DNA of 64,000 nucleotides from Flavobacteriales bacterium (GCA_018660685.1 JABJJW010000011.1:1-64000), one strand, 5' to 3'; counted from the first letter of the stretch, positions 1 through 8,454 are shown. Translations and numbers: made by a program. Notes: a model not told the origin generated them from the sequence alone.

Positions 1-1
1 A

Positions 2-82
2 GCAACCCACACAAATGTGCCGTTTGTTATGGGTTACGAGACATATTTAGATGCTGTAGAGAAGTTCATCACACGACCATGA
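2..82 (+). CDS. C-terminal end of an unidentified protein (partial)
   Basis: This frame is open from the left edge and ends in a TGA at 80-82. The stop overlaps the ATG of the next gene as ATGA, the usual sign of translational coupling in an operon. The 26 visible residues include NVPFVMGYETYLDAVEKFI, which reads like a normal folded C-terminus. Too little is present to name the protein. The main support for its being real is the overlap. Confidence 0.5.
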   Translation, partial: ATHTNVPFVMGYETYLDAVEKFITRP

Positions 83-1308
83 CGTATACAATCTACCTCA
101 CGCTCATCATCATCACGGTCGTCAGTTTCCTTTTTGGGAAATGGTTGGATTACTTAAACGATAAAGCCAAATCACCTGAACTACCGAAGGAAGCAGAAGG
201 TATTTATGATGAAGAGCGTTACAAGACTTGGTTGGCCTATGATAAAGCCAATAAAAGAGTAGGGGTTCTTAGCTCGTCCATTGGTATCATCATATCCCTT
301 TCGCTGCTAGTATTTGGAATTTTCGGATGGCTCGACGTTCAAATCAGACCGTACATTTCGAACCCAATTCTGTTGGCGCTTGCATATTTCGCTGTTCTTG
401 GCATTGGATCCAGCATCATTTCCTTCCCGTTTTCAGTATACAGAACTTTTGTAATTGAGGAGCGGTTTGGGTTTAATAAGACAACGGTCAAAACCTTCAT
501 TCTTGACATGATAAAAGGAACGGCACTGGCCATCGTCATCGGTGGTCCATTGAGCGCTCTGATCATTTGGCTCTTCTATGAATTGGGAGAGTGGTTTTGG
601 TTGATTGCGTGGATCGTAGTAAGTGGTTTCTCCTTATTCATGACCATGTTTGCCGCGAGTTGGATCATGCCTTTGTTTAACAAGTTCACTCCACTTGAAG
701 ATGGCGAGCTGAGAACGATGATCGAGGACTACTGTGACAAGGTCGGATTCAAGCTGAACAATCTCTTCGTCATGGATGGATCAAAGCGCAGCTCTAAATC
801 CAATGCTTTCTTCAGCGGTCTCGGACCCAAAAAGAAGATAGCTCTCTACGACACCTTGATGGAGACACAATCCAATGAGGAGATCGTTGCCATCCTTGCA
901 CATGAAATTGGTCATTACAAGAAGAAACATACACTCCAGTCATTGGTGTTATCAATCCTTCAAACAGGTGTCATGTTGTACTTGCTAGGCTTGTTTTTAA
1001 GAATGCCTGAATTCTCGCTCGCACTTGGAGCGGGGGAGATGAGTTTCCATGTGGGCATTATCGCCTTCGGCATCATCTTCAGTCCAATCAGCACCGTTAT
1101 TGGAATTGGCATGAACATGCTCAGCCGAAAAAATGAGTTTGAGGCTGATGCCTTCGCTCGGGAAACTTATTCTGGTGAACCGCTGGCTTCTGCACTGAAA
1201 ACACTCACCGCTGAAAACCTGGGTAATCTGAAACCACACCCGTGGTATGTCTTTGTGCACTACTCGCATCCTCCTGTGTTGAAGCGGTTGGAGCGATTGA
1301 TTAGGTAG
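79..1308 (+). CDS. M48 family (Ste24/CAAX prenyl protease 1-like) membrane metallopeptidase
   Basis: This is an integral membrane zinc protease of the Ste24 type, expected in the cytoplasmic membrane. The zinc motif HEIGH lies at residues 275-279 inside AILAHEIGHYKKKH, and the third ligand is in EFEADAFA (E355). Hydrophobic segments lie near residues 3-20, 65-85, 95-120, 140-165 and 170-195, and further ones follow the HEIGH motif. The 409-residue length is normal for full-length Ste24 homologues. In bacteria the family is linked to membrane protein quality control, and the physiological substrate is unknown. The start overlaps the stop of the preceding frame (ATGA). The family call is firm; the role is inferred. 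Confidence 0.9.
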   Translation: MTYTIYLTLIIITVVSFLFGKWLDYLNDKAKSPELPKEAEGIYDEERYKTWLAYDKANKRVGVLSSSIGIIISLSLLVFGIFGWLDVQIRPYISNPILLALAYFAVLGIGSSIISFPFSVYRTFVIEERFGFNKTTVKTFILDMIKGTALAIVIGGPLSALIIWLFYELGEWFWLIAWIVVSGFSLFMTMFAASWIMPLFNKFTPLEDGELRTMIEDYCDKVGFKLNNLFVMDGSKRSSKSNAFFSGLGPKKKIALYDTLMETQSNEEIVAILAHEIGHYKKKHTLQSLVLSILQTGVMLYLLGLFLRMPEFSLALGAGEMSFHVGIIAFGIIFSPISTVIGIGMNMLSRKNEFEADAFARETYSGEPLASALKTLTAENLGNLKPHPWYVFVHYSHPPVLKRLERLIR

Positions 1309-1448
1309 GCTCTTCATACTGGATGTAGATCAACATGCATCAGAGAAATCCATTATCAGACTGACATTGTTTGATGGAACAACTTTGAGCCGCCATCTGA
1401 TCAAAGAATAATCTCCTTATTCCCTACTGATTTTCAATTAATTGTTTA

Positions 1449-1456
1449 TACCTTTG
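1449..1456 (+). promoter_or_regulatory. -7 box TAccTTTG upstream of rpsA
   Basis: TACCTTTG is an exact match to the Bacteroidota -7 consensus TAnnTTTG. It lies 89 bases before the rpsA ATG, so the mRNA would carry an untranslated leader of about 80 bases. No clear -33 TTTG is visible. The leader contains GGGTTGCCGATGGCCC, which could fold weakly; I recognise no known RNA family in it. Confidence 0.5.
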
Positions 1457-1545
1457 CCGGCCCTTTAAAAGTGGGTTGCCGATGGCCCAAACAGTAGAAT
1501 TACTCTTGTCTTCATCGGTTTAGACAGGATACAAAGATTTGCCAA

Positions 1546-3741
1546 ATGGCTAAAAAATCAGAGGAATCAGCTCCTAAAGCTGAAGAAGCAGTAAAGCAAG
1601 AAGCGACTGCTACACCAGAAACTCCCGCTACCGAAGCTCCAAAAGAGGAAGCTAAAGAAGAGGTGAAAGAGGAGAAATCAGAAGTTATAGCGTCTACCGA
1701 AGAGAAGGAAGCAGAAAAGAAGCCTGCCGCTAAAAAGACTCCTGCTAAAAAAACAACAACTAAGAAAGACGAAGTAAAAGCTGAAGCGAAAGCGGAGGAT
1801 AAGTCCGAGGCGAAAGCTGATGATGCGCCTGCGAAGCCAAAGCGTACTCGTAAGAAGATTGAGAAGCCTGCTGAGGTTGCTGAAGAAGCACCAGCCAGCG
1901 AAGAAGCTCCTGCTGAAGAAGCAGAAGAAGTTCCTGCTCCTGTTGTTGAAACAAAAGACTTTAAAACTCGACTCAAAGAGTTTGACTGGACCAAGCTTGA
2001 CAAGAAGTCAGAAATTTACGCTGCTGATGAGCGTGAGAAGATGGAGAAAGCTTATGATGAGTCTCTAACATCAATCACTGAACACACCGTTATTGACGGT
2101 ACTGTCGTGACGATGACAGCTCGAGAGATCGTTGTAAACATTGGTTACAAGAGTGAAGGTGTAATCCCTTCAACTGAATTCCGACACAACCCTGATCTTA
2201 AGATTGGAGATAAGGTTGAGACTTATGTTGAGAAAACAGAAGATCAACAAGGGCAGCTGGTTCTTTCTCACAAGAAAGCTCGTATGATGCGTGCTTGGGA
2301 GAATGTGAACGAGGCGAAGGAAACTGATAAGATTGTTACAGGATTCGTCAAGTGTCGCACGAAAGGAGGACTCATCGTGGATGTGTTTGGATTGGAAGCA
2401 TTCCTTCCAGGTTCACAAATCGACGTGAAGCCAATTCGTGATTATGACATCTATGTTGGAAAGAACATGCAATTCAAAGTGGTTAAGATCAACCACGAAT
2501 TCAAGAACGTCGTAGTATCTCACAAAGCATTGATTGAAGCTGAAATCGAACAGCAGAAGGTTGAGATCATGCAGAAGTTGGAGAAGGGACAAGTTCTAGA
2601 AGGAACTGTCAAGAACATCACGTCATACGGTGTATTCATCGACTTGGGTGGAGTAGACGGTTTGATACACATTACAGACTTGAGCTGGGGACGAATCAAT
2701 CATCCAGAAGAGGTTGTGCAGCTTGATGAGACCATCAACGTTGTTATCCTTGACTTTGACGATGAGAAGAAGCGTATCGCACTTGGTGTGAAGCAGCTTC
2801 AGGATCATCCATGGGATGGGTTGAACAAGGAGATGAAGGAAGGCGATACCATTAAAGGTAAAGTCGTTGTTCTTGCTGATTACGGAGCATTCGTTGAAGT
2901 AGCTGCCGGAGTTGAAGGACTTATCCACGTTTCTGAGATGAATTGGTCACAGCACTTAAGAACTGCGGATCAATTCTTCAAAGTAGGAGATGAAGTGGAC
3001 GCGAAAGTGATTGCCATCGATCGTGAAGAAAGAAAGCTATCACTCAGTACACGTCAACTTACGCCTGATCCATGGGCCGATATTGAGAAGCGATACCCAG
3101 TAGACAGTAAGCACACAGGTAAGGTTACGAACCTTAGCAACTTTGGTGTTTTCGTTGAGTTAGAAGAAGGAATCGACGGTTTGACTCACATCTCTGACTT
3201 GAGCTGGAGTAAGAAGATCAATCACCCATCTGAGTTTACCAAGGTAAGCGAGGACATGGAGGTTGTTGTTCTCGAAATTGACAAAGAGAATAGAAGGTTG
3301 AGCCTTGGACACAAACAAATGGAAGAGAATCCATGGGATGTGTTTGAGACGGTCTTCACAATTGGTTCTGAGCACCAGGGAACGATTACATCACGGAACG
3401 ATAAAGGTGGCGTAGTCAATTTACCATATGGTGTTGAAGGATTCGCTCCAAGTCGTCACTTGACTAAGGCTGACGGAAGCAAAGCTGCTGCAGACGAAGT
3501 ACTTGAATTCCAAATTATTGAATTTAGCAAGGATGCCAAGAAGATCATCGTCTCTCATACGAAGACGCATGATGCTGCTGGAGGCGCAATTGTCGATAAA
3601 GGCAAGAAGCGTACATCTAAGCCAAAAGGTGACAACCGAGCTGTTAAGAAGATCAATGAATCCATCGAAAAGACAACCCTTGGTGACTTGGGAGTTTTAG
3701 AAGGATTGAAAGATCAAATGGAACAACAAGAAAAAGATTAG
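1546..3741 (+). CDS. rpsA: 30S ribosomal protein S1
   Basis: S1 binds mRNA on the small ribosomal subunit and helps initiation. Six S1 (OB-fold) repeats can be read at about residues 180-248, 265-332, 348-420, 437-505, 524-592 and 611-676. Typical pieces are GVFIDLGGVDGLIHITDLSW and GVFVELEEGIDGLTHISDLS. A low-complexity stretch of roughly 150 residues precedes the repeats. It is rich in Ala, Glu and Lys (PAKKTTTKKDE) and makes the protein 731 residues long, against about 560 for E. coli S1. Charged extensions like this are common in Bacteroidota S1 proteins. A strong terminator follows directly, so the gene is probably a single transcription unit. Confidence 0.97.
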   Translation: MAKKSEESAPKAEEAVKQEATATPETPATEAPKEEAKEEVKEEKSEVIASTEEKEAEKKPAAKKTPAKKTTTKKDEVKAEAKAEDKSEAKADDAPAKPKRTRKKIEKPAEVAEEAPASEEAPAEEAEEVPAPVVETKDFKTRLKEFDWTKLDKKSEIYAADEREKMEKAYDESLTSITEHTVIDGTVVTMTAREIVVNIGYKSEGVIPSTEFRHNPDLKIGDKVETYVEKTEDQQGQLVLSHKKARMMRAWENVNEAKETDKIVTGFVKCRTKGGLIVDVFGLEAFLPGSQIDVKPIRDYDIYVGKNMQFKVVKINHEFKNVVVSHKALIEAEIEQQKVEIMQKLEKGQVLEGTVKNITSYGVFIDLGGVDGLIHITDLSWGRINHPEEVVQLDETINVVILDFDDEKKRIALGVKQLQDHPWDGLNKEMKEGDTIKGKVVVLADYGAFVEVAAGVEGLIHVSEMNWSQHLRTADQFFKVGDEVDAKVIAIDREERKLSLSTRQLTPDPWADIEKRYPVDSKHTGKVTNLSNFGVFVELEEGIDGLTHISDLSWSKKINHPSEFTKVSEDMEVVVLEIDKENRRLSLGHKQMEENPWDVFETVFTIGSEHQGTITSRNDKGGVVNLPYGVEGFAPSRHLTKADGSKAAADEVLEFQIIEFSKDAKKIIVSHTKTHDAAGGAIVDKGKKRTSKPKGDNRAVKKINESIEKTTLGDLGVLEGLKDQMEQQEKD

Positions 3742-3777
3742 TCAGATAGACTTTCCATATTCTTTATACAATAACGA

Positions 3778-3807
3778 AATCCTCTTCTTCGGAAGGGGAT
3801 TTTTTTT
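3778..3807 (+). terminator. rho-independent terminator of rpsA
   Basis: A ten-base-pair stem (AATCCTCTTC with GAAGGGGATT, one G.U pair) is closed by a TTCG tetraloop and followed by a run of eight T residues. It lies 37 bases after the rpsA stop. Confidence 0.93.
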
Positions 3808-3821
3808 GCCTCTTCGTAGGC

Positions 3822-3829
3822 TATATTTG
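3822..3829 (+). promoter_or_regulatory. -7 box TAtaTTTG immediately upstream of pyrR
   Basis: TATATTTG matches TAnnTTTG exactly and ends only 8 bases before the pyrR ATG. With normal spacing, transcription would begin within a few bases of the start codon. There is no room for a classical PyrR-binding attenuator leader, so any control by PyrR would have to act differently here. Confidence 0.55.
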
Positions 3830-3837
3830 CCCACGTA

Positions 3838-4386
3838 ATGGACATTAGAACGCTCTTGGACCATACCGCCCTCAGTCAGACACTCGACCGTCTTGCATAC
3901 CAGATTTATGAGCGGCACCTTGATTTTGAAGACGTAGCCCTCGTTTCTCTTCAGCCCCGTGGTGTTGAGCTGGGTCGAAGAGTGCATGAACGACTCAAAA
4001 AACTGAGTGGAGAAGAAATGATCCATCACGGTGAGTTGGACATTACTTTTTATCGGGATGACTTTCGACGGCGAGACGGTGTTTTGGTTCCAGCCAAGAC
4101 GAACTTAGATTTCTCCATTGAAGGAAAAGAAATCGTATTGATCGACGATGTTTTATTTACGGGAAGAACAGTCAGAAGTGGCTTAGATGCTCTTCTGGAT
4201 TTTGGACGACCGGCGAATGTTGAATTGCTCGTCCTCATCGATCGACGATACAGTCGTGAGCTTCCTGTTCAGCCTGACTATACCGGAAGAACTGTAGATG
4301 TGGTGAAAGACGAACGCGTTCAGGTCGAATGGAGTGAAAATGATAAGAATAACCGAGTAACCTTATTTAGTGAGCAGAATGACTAG
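3838..4386 (+). CDS. pyrR: PyrR: uracil phosphoribosyltransferase / pyr operon regulator
   Basis: PyrR belongs to the type I phosphoribosyltransferases. It converts uracil and PRPP to UMP, and in Gram-positive bacteria it also acts as an RNA-binding attenuation protein. The PRPP loop VLIDDVLFTGRTVRSGLDAL is at about residues 99-118. Residues 36-45 (LVSLQPRGVE) match the usual PyrR N-terminal fold, and the 182-residue length is typical. The gene overlaps pyrB by 8 bases, so the two are cotranslated. The short distance from the promoter argues against leader attenuation in this organism; the enzymatic role is the safer one. Confidence 0.93.
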   Translation: MDIRTLLDHTALSQTLDRLAYQIYERHLDFEDVALVSLQPRGVELGRRVHERLKKLSGEEMIHHGELDITFYRDDFRRRDGVLVPAKTNLDFSIEGKEIVLIDDVLFTGRTVRSGLDALLDFGRPANVELLVLIDRRYSRELPVQPDYTGRTVDVVKDERVQVEWSENDKNNRVTLFSEQND

Positions 4387-5314
4387 TTTGAGTACAAAGC
4401 ATTTACTTGGAATCAAGGACATTACCCTTGAGGACATCAACCTCATTTTTCAAACCGCTGACAACTTCAAAGAAGTAATTAACCGCCCCATTAAAAAAGT
4501 CCCATCCCTGCGCGATGTGACGATTGCCAATGTCTTTTTTGAAAATTCAACCAGAACCAAGCTCAGTTTTGAGCTAGCTGAAAAGCGATTAAGCGCAGAT
4601 GTGATCAACTTCAGCGCCTCGTCGTCAAGTGTCAAGAAAGGGGAATCACTGGTAGACACTGTCAGCAACATATTAGCCATGAAGGTGGATATGGTTGTCA
4701 TGAGGCATCCAAATCCAGGAGCTCACATTCATCTCGCACGTCACGTTGATTGCAGCATTATCAACGCTGGTGATGGAGCGCACGAGCACCCAACACAAGC
4801 ACTTCTTGACGCCTATTCGTTGCGTGAAAGAGTTGGTGATCTAAAAGGATTGAAAATATTGATTGTAGGAGACATTCTCCACTCCAGGGTGGCGTTAAGC
4901 AATGTATTCTGTCTCCAAAAGCTGGGAGCAGAAGTGAGAGTTTGTGGACCTGCAACGCTTATTCCAAAACACATGGAATCATTGGGAGTGAAAGTCATGC
5001 TCAACTTTGAAGAGGCACTCAAGTGGTGCGACGTCGTTAACATGTTGCGCATCCAAATGGAAAGGCAGGATATTCAATACTTCCCAACACTCCGAGAATA
5101 CACGATGCAGTATGGCCTCAGCAGAGAGTTATTGTATAAAGTTGGGAAGAAAGACATCGTGGTTATGCACCCTGGGCCAATCAATCGCGGAGTGGAAATA
5201 ACCAGTGATATGGCGGACAGTGAATTCAGTATAATACTGGATCAAGTTGAAAATGGAGTGGCCATTCGAATGGCCGTGCTCTACCTTCTTGCTGGAGATG
5301 CATCCTCGAATTGA
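4379..5314 (+). CDS. pyrB: Aspartate carbamoyltransferase catalytic subunit
   Basis: PyrB joins carbamoyl phosphate and aspartate to give carbamoyl aspartate, the committed step of pyrimidine synthesis, in the cytoplasm. The carbamoyl phosphate motif FENSTRTKLSF (S57-T60) and the HEHPTQALLD motif (H137-Q140) are both present, followed by the HPGPINRG-type C-terminal signature. The ATG at 4379 is chosen; an in-frame GTG at 4370 would add three residues. At 311 residues it has the usual length. No pyrI regulatory subunit follows, so it is likely an unregulated trimer. Confidence 0.96.
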   Translation: MTSLSTKHLLGIKDITLEDINLIFQTADNFKEVINRPIKKVPSLRDVTIANVFFENSTRTKLSFELAEKRLSADVINFSASSSSVKKGESLVDTVSNILAMKVDMVVMRHPNPGAHIHLARHVDCSIINAGDGAHEHPTQALLDAYSLRERVGDLKGLKILIVGDILHSRVALSNVFCLQKLGAEVRVCGPATLIPKHMESLGVKVMLNFEEALKWCDVVNMLRIQMERQDIQYFPTLREYTMQYGLSRELLYKVGKKDIVVMHPGPINRGVEITSDMADSEFSIILDQVENGVAIRMAVLYLLAGDASSN

Positions 5315-5328
5315 TCGTGGTCTATACC

Positions 5329-5336
5329 TATATTTG
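5329..5336 (+). promoter_or_regulatory. -7 box TAtaTTTG upstream of the STAS gene
   Basis: TATATTTG matches the Bacteroidota -7 consensus. It ends 23 bases before the ATG at 5360, just after the pyrB stop. A TTG at 5311-5313 is too close to be an ideal -33 element. The box suggests that the STAS-T9SS-rnz group has its own promoter. Confidence 0.45.
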
Positions 5337-5359
5337 CTAGAACCAGAATCTCCATCGCC

Positions 5360-5731
5360 ATGAGCATTTCTACGGACACAACAGATAATTACGCAATCAT
5401 CACGATCGATGATGATAAGCTAGGCGGTCTTCTTGCTCCAGATCTTAAAGCCAATTTCGTTCAGTTAGGAGCTGATGGAACAAGAAATGTCATCGTAAAT
5501 CTCGAGAATGCACGTTATTGTGATTCTTCAGGGTTGAGCGCTCTTTTGGTTGGTAACCGGTTGTGTGCAGACGTCGGCGGAACTTTTGTTCTGTGCTGCT
5601 TAAACGACATGGTCATGAAGCTGATCCAGATTTCTCAATTGGAGTCAGTCTTGAATATTACACCCACGAAACAAGAAGCCATCGATTTTATCATGATGGA
5701 TGAAGTAGGCCGCGAGCTTGACAATGAGTAG
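5360..5731 (+). CDS. STAS domain protein (anti-sigma factor antagonist-like)
   Basis: This small cytoplasmic protein is a single STAS domain of 123 residues. The conserved loop carrying the phosphorylatable serine is present as YCDSSGLSALLVGNR (S56/S57). The fold order agrees with SpoIIAA-like anti-anti-sigma factors, which bind a kinase/anti-sigma partner and are switched off by phosphorylation. No partner kinase, phosphatase or sigma factor is encoded nearby, so the target is unknown. The gene runs into the next with 3 bases between, and rnz follows 4 bases after that, so the three probably form one operon. Confidence 0.88.
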   Translation: MSISTDTTDNYAIITIDDDKLGGLLAPDLKANFVQLGADGTRNVIVNLENARYCDSSGLSALLVGNRLCADVGGTFVLCCLNDMVMKLIQISQLESVLNITPTKQEAIDFIMMDEVGRELDNE

Positions 5732-5734
5732 CGT

Positions 5735-6472
5735 ATGAAAAGAATTTTTACCCTCCTTGTTCTTCTCTCTTTCATGTCACTCGGCTACTCCCAATGCGAG
5801 CCCGATACGACTCAAACAGAACTGTACACACCAACCGAAAGTGAAGGATTGCCTCCAGGTGAAGTCACCATTCCTTACGAGGCAATAATTTCTCTAAATG
5901 TTCCAGTTGATACGACAATATTAAATATCACCGCGACGGTTGATAGCATGGTCTTGATTGACGTGACTGGACTTCCTCCGAGCTTTTCGTATGACTGCAA
6001 CCCGCCGTCTTGTTCCTTTCCAGGAGGAGAATTTGGATGCATTTTAGTCAGCGGTTTGGCTTTGGATAATTCAGAAGCGGGATCATGGGATATTGAAGCT
6101 GAATTTGTCTTTTACGCTAAAGCTCCTGGTTTTCCAGCAACGACTTTGCCATACACCTTGACTGGATATACGATTGAGCTGGATAGTGTAGCCGTCGGAA
6201 TTCCGGAAATTGATACCAGAAATCTCGAATTTTTTATTGATCCCAATCCAATAACCAAAAATGCCAAGCTTCAGTTTGAGCTTCCGCAAAATGGATTGTA
6301 CAATGTGAAGGTCTATTCGCTTCTCGGGGCAGAAGTCGCAAATCATACTTTGCAAGGGAGCAAGGGAAGAAATTATTTCGCTCTAGGTGATTTTAGCGAT
6401 CGTTCGGGCGTGTATTTCGTTTCACTAAAGCAAGCCAACTACAGTCGGTCGATGAGGTTCGTGGTACGGTAA
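5735..6472 (+). CDS. Secreted protein with T9SS type A C-terminal sorting domain
   Basis: A signal peptide (MKRIFTLLVLLSFMSLGYS) is followed by a cysteine-containing region without recognisable fold. The C-terminal 75 residues have the T9SS type A pattern: FIDPNPITKNAKLQFELP, then a YNVKVYSLLGAEV-type strand and a final GVYFVSLKQ...FVV. The protein should be exported by Sec, crossed through the outer membrane by T9SS and anchored or released. Its function is unknown. It sits between a STAS gene and rnz with only 3-base gaps, an odd place for a surface protein. Confidence 0.85.
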   Translation: MKRIFTLLVLLSFMSLGYSQCEPDTTQTELYTPTESEGLPPGEVTIPYEAIISLNVPVDTTILNITATVDSMVLIDVTGLPPSFSYDCNPPSCSFPGGEFGCILVSGLALDNSEAGSWDIEAEFVFYAKAPGFPATTLPYTLTGYTIELDSVAVGIPEIDTRNLEFFIDPNPITKNAKLQFELPQNGLYNVKVYSLLGAEVANHTLQGSKGRNYFALGDFSDRSGVYFVSLKQANYSRSMRFVVR

Positions 6473-6475
6473 AGG

Positions 6476-7411
6476 ATGTCACGTCAAAAATTCTCAACTA
6501 CAATTCTCGGAAGCAACTCGGCATTGCCAGCAAATGGCAGAAGGCCCACAGCCCAACTACTCAATGTAAATCATCATTATTATCTGATTGATTGTGGCGA
6601 AGGCACACAAATGCAATTGAGAAGGTTCAATCTAAAAATGCAGAGAATCAAGGTGGTATTTATCTCCCATTTACATGGGGATCACTACTATGGACTACCA
6701 GGTTTTCTAAACAGCTTGCACCTCTTAGGCCGAGAAGCGCCCTTAAAAATTTATTCGCCTCCAGGCCTCAAAGAAATCTTTATACTCTTGACCAAAGCAG
6801 CGAATGGCAGACTTGGATATCCAATTGAGTTTATTGACTTGGACCCAAAATCATTTGGTAAGGAAAAGCGAGAAATCTATTCTGATGCAGAATTGCATGT
6901 GGAAGCTTTTTTATTGAAGCATCGCATACCATGCTTTGGGTACCTGTTTAAGGAACAGACCAAAGAATTGAGCTACTTGCCAAAAGAAGGGGAGAAGCGC
7001 GGTGTGAAGGTTGCTGATATTTCAAATCTCAAGCGTGGACAAGACATTGCCTTGGAGAATGGTGATATCCTTGATCATAAGCTTGTTACATCACCATCTC
7101 TCGATCCGCGGAGCTATGCATTTTGTACCGATACGCTCCCGTTAGATTCGACATCAGAGCACGTTAAGAATTCGACATTTCTCTACCATGAGGCAACCTT
7201 CTTGGAGGCTGATCGAGTTCGGTCCAAGGAAACCTATCATTCTACGGCTAAACAGGCCGCTACAGTAGCGAAGAACGCCAAGGTGGACACATTGGTGCTC
7301 GGCCACTATTCGGCTCGCTATAAATCGCTTGAAGATCATTTAAAGGAGAGCAAAGAAATCTTTGAGAATTCCGTTCTTGCAGTGGAAGGGGATGAATTAG
7401 AATTTACATGA
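6476..7411 (+). CDS. rnz: Ribonuclease Z (tRNA 3' endonuclease)
   Basis: RNase Z removes 3' trailers from tRNA precursors. The metallo-beta-lactamase motif HLHGDH is at residues 65-70, preceded by the DCGEGTQMQLRR signature near residue 40. Later zinc ligands appear in the FCTDT region and in LGHYSARY near the C-terminus. The 311 residues match the short (bacterial) form. It is the last gene of the STAS/T9SS/rnz run. A CCA-adding enzyme and MiaA encoded at 10.5-13.4 kb act on the same tRNA substrates. Confidence 0.95.
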   Translation: MSRQKFSTTILGSNSALPANGRRPTAQLLNVNHHYYLIDCGEGTQMQLRRFNLKMQRIKVVFISHLHGDHYYGLPGFLNSLHLLGREAPLKIYSPPGLKEIFILLTKAANGRLGYPIEFIDLDPKSFGKEKREIYSDAELHVEAFLLKHRIPCFGYLFKEQTKELSYLPKEGEKRGVKVADISNLKRGQDIALENGDILDHKLVTSPSLDPRSYAFCTDTLPLDSTSEHVKNSTFLYHEATFLEADRVRSKETYHSTAKQAATVAKNAKVDTLVLGHYSARYKSLEDHLKESKEIFENSVLAVEGDELEFT

Positions 7412-7455
7412 CCTGTTTTTGTTAGGAATGATTCTTAATAACTTCGAAGCAATTA

Positions 7456-8118
7456 ATGAATAAAGCCATCAACATATTTCTCGCTGACGCTAGCATGCTC
7501 ATCCTAGAAGGCTTGAAGAATGTATTTGCACAACAAAAAGATCTTCAAGTCGCAGGGGAGGCGTTGAATCCTCAGGCAATGCGAGCATCATTTGCTAAAG
7601 AGAGAATTGATGTGCTTCTCATTGACTATACCTCAGGGGAGTTTACGCACAAGGACGTTCTAGAGGTATTAGAAAAACATCCCGATTGTTCCGTTGTCGG
7701 TATATCTGATCGGTGTGAGGTCGATGAGTTGAAGGAATTGTTGGAGCATGGAATCCACGGTCACTTAATGAACGACTGCGACCGAGAAGAGATTCTTGAC
7801 TCCGTGAGATCAACCCACAATGGCGATCGCTTTTTCTGTGGAAAGGTCTTGAACCGGATTAATGAGAGTGAGGGAGAAGAGTCTGAGCTTGATTGTGAAC
7901 CAATTCTGATTAGCGAGCGAGAGGTCGAGATTCTAAGATTGATTGCCACTGGATTAACCGCGAAGCAAATTGGTGAAAAACTCCATTTGAGTTTTCATAC
8001 TGTGGTTACCCATCGAAAAAACATGATGGCTAAACTGGGGATAAAAAATACCGCGGGTCTTATAATCTATGCCGTAAAGGAGAACTTGATCAGTCCGAAC
8101 AAGTTTCTGTTCAGTTAA
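7456..8118 (+). CDS. NarL/LuxR-family transcriptional regulator with a degenerate receiver domain
   Basis: The N-terminal 120 residues have the receiver fold and the C-terminus has a LuxR-type helix-turn-helix (about 150-212, with SEREVEILRLIATGLTAKQI). Asp57 (LLIDYTSGEF) is at the phosphoacceptor position. However, the acidic pair near the N-terminus is reduced to ALA-ASP (FLADAS, D11), and the conserved lysine of the GYLLK motif is replaced by Asn106 (GHLMND). It may therefore be regulated by something other than phosphorylation. No histidine kinase is adjacent. The DNA-binding family call is firm and the signal is unknown. Confidence 0.9.
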   Translation: MNKAINIFLADASMLILEGLKNVFAQQKDLQVAGEALNPQAMRASFAKERIDVLLIDYTSGEFTHKDVLEVLEKHPDCSVVGISDRCEVDELKELLEHGIHGHLMNDCDREEILDSVRSTHNGDRFFCGKVLNRINESEGEESELDCEPILISEREVEILRLIATGLTAKQIGEKLHLSFHTVVTHRKNMMAKLGIKNTAGLIIYAVKENLISPNKFLFS

Positions 8119-8454
8119 TTACCACGAGATAGCATCGTCTGCGCCGAGAAGCATAAGCGCTTCTGATAATTCACCTTCCGTCTTAAGGTCGGAGCTCTTC
8201 TTTGATATTTCTAGTCCAGCTCGATAAATCTTGATCGCTTCCTTTTCCTTGCCCTGTTGTTCGAAAAGTCGTCCGAGCTTGTAATATGCTCCAAGATAAT
8301 TTTCATCCTTAGCGAGCAAGTCTTGAATAGTTTCAATAGCCATCTTGAGATTACCGTCTTTCTCGTACTCGAGAGCAGCAGCGTATTTTAGAAAGGAATC
8401 ATCTGGATTGGTCTCCAGCATTTCCTTGATCAGTTTAAGACGATCATTGATCAT
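8119..8454 (-). CDS. Small tetratricopeptide-repeat protein
   Basis: This 111-residue protein reads as about two and a half TPR motifs. Pieces such as AIETIQDLLAKDENYLGAYYKLGRLFEQQGKEKEAIKIY have the A/G/Y/A spacing of the repeat. There is no signal peptide, so it is probably a cytoplasmic adaptor. Its stop codon abuts that of the convergent NarL-type gene. The function is unknown. Confidence 0.75.
   Translation of the reverse strand: MINDRLKLIKEMLETNPDDSFLKYAAALEYEKDGNLKMAIETIQDLLAKDENYLGAYYKLGRLFEQQGKEKEAIKIYRAGLEISKKSSDLKTEGELSEALMLLGADDAISW

Noticed and set aside
1457-1545. Structured RNA or riboswitch in the rpsA leader
   Set aside because: A weak GGG...CCC pairing is visible, but no known element or convincing multi-stem structure can be drawn by eye.
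1512-2003. Long minus-strand frame opposite the start of rpsA
   Set aside because: It is the complement of the Ala/Glu/Lys-rich low-complexity part of S1. Such regions give stop-free shadow frames of Ser/Ala/Phe composition.
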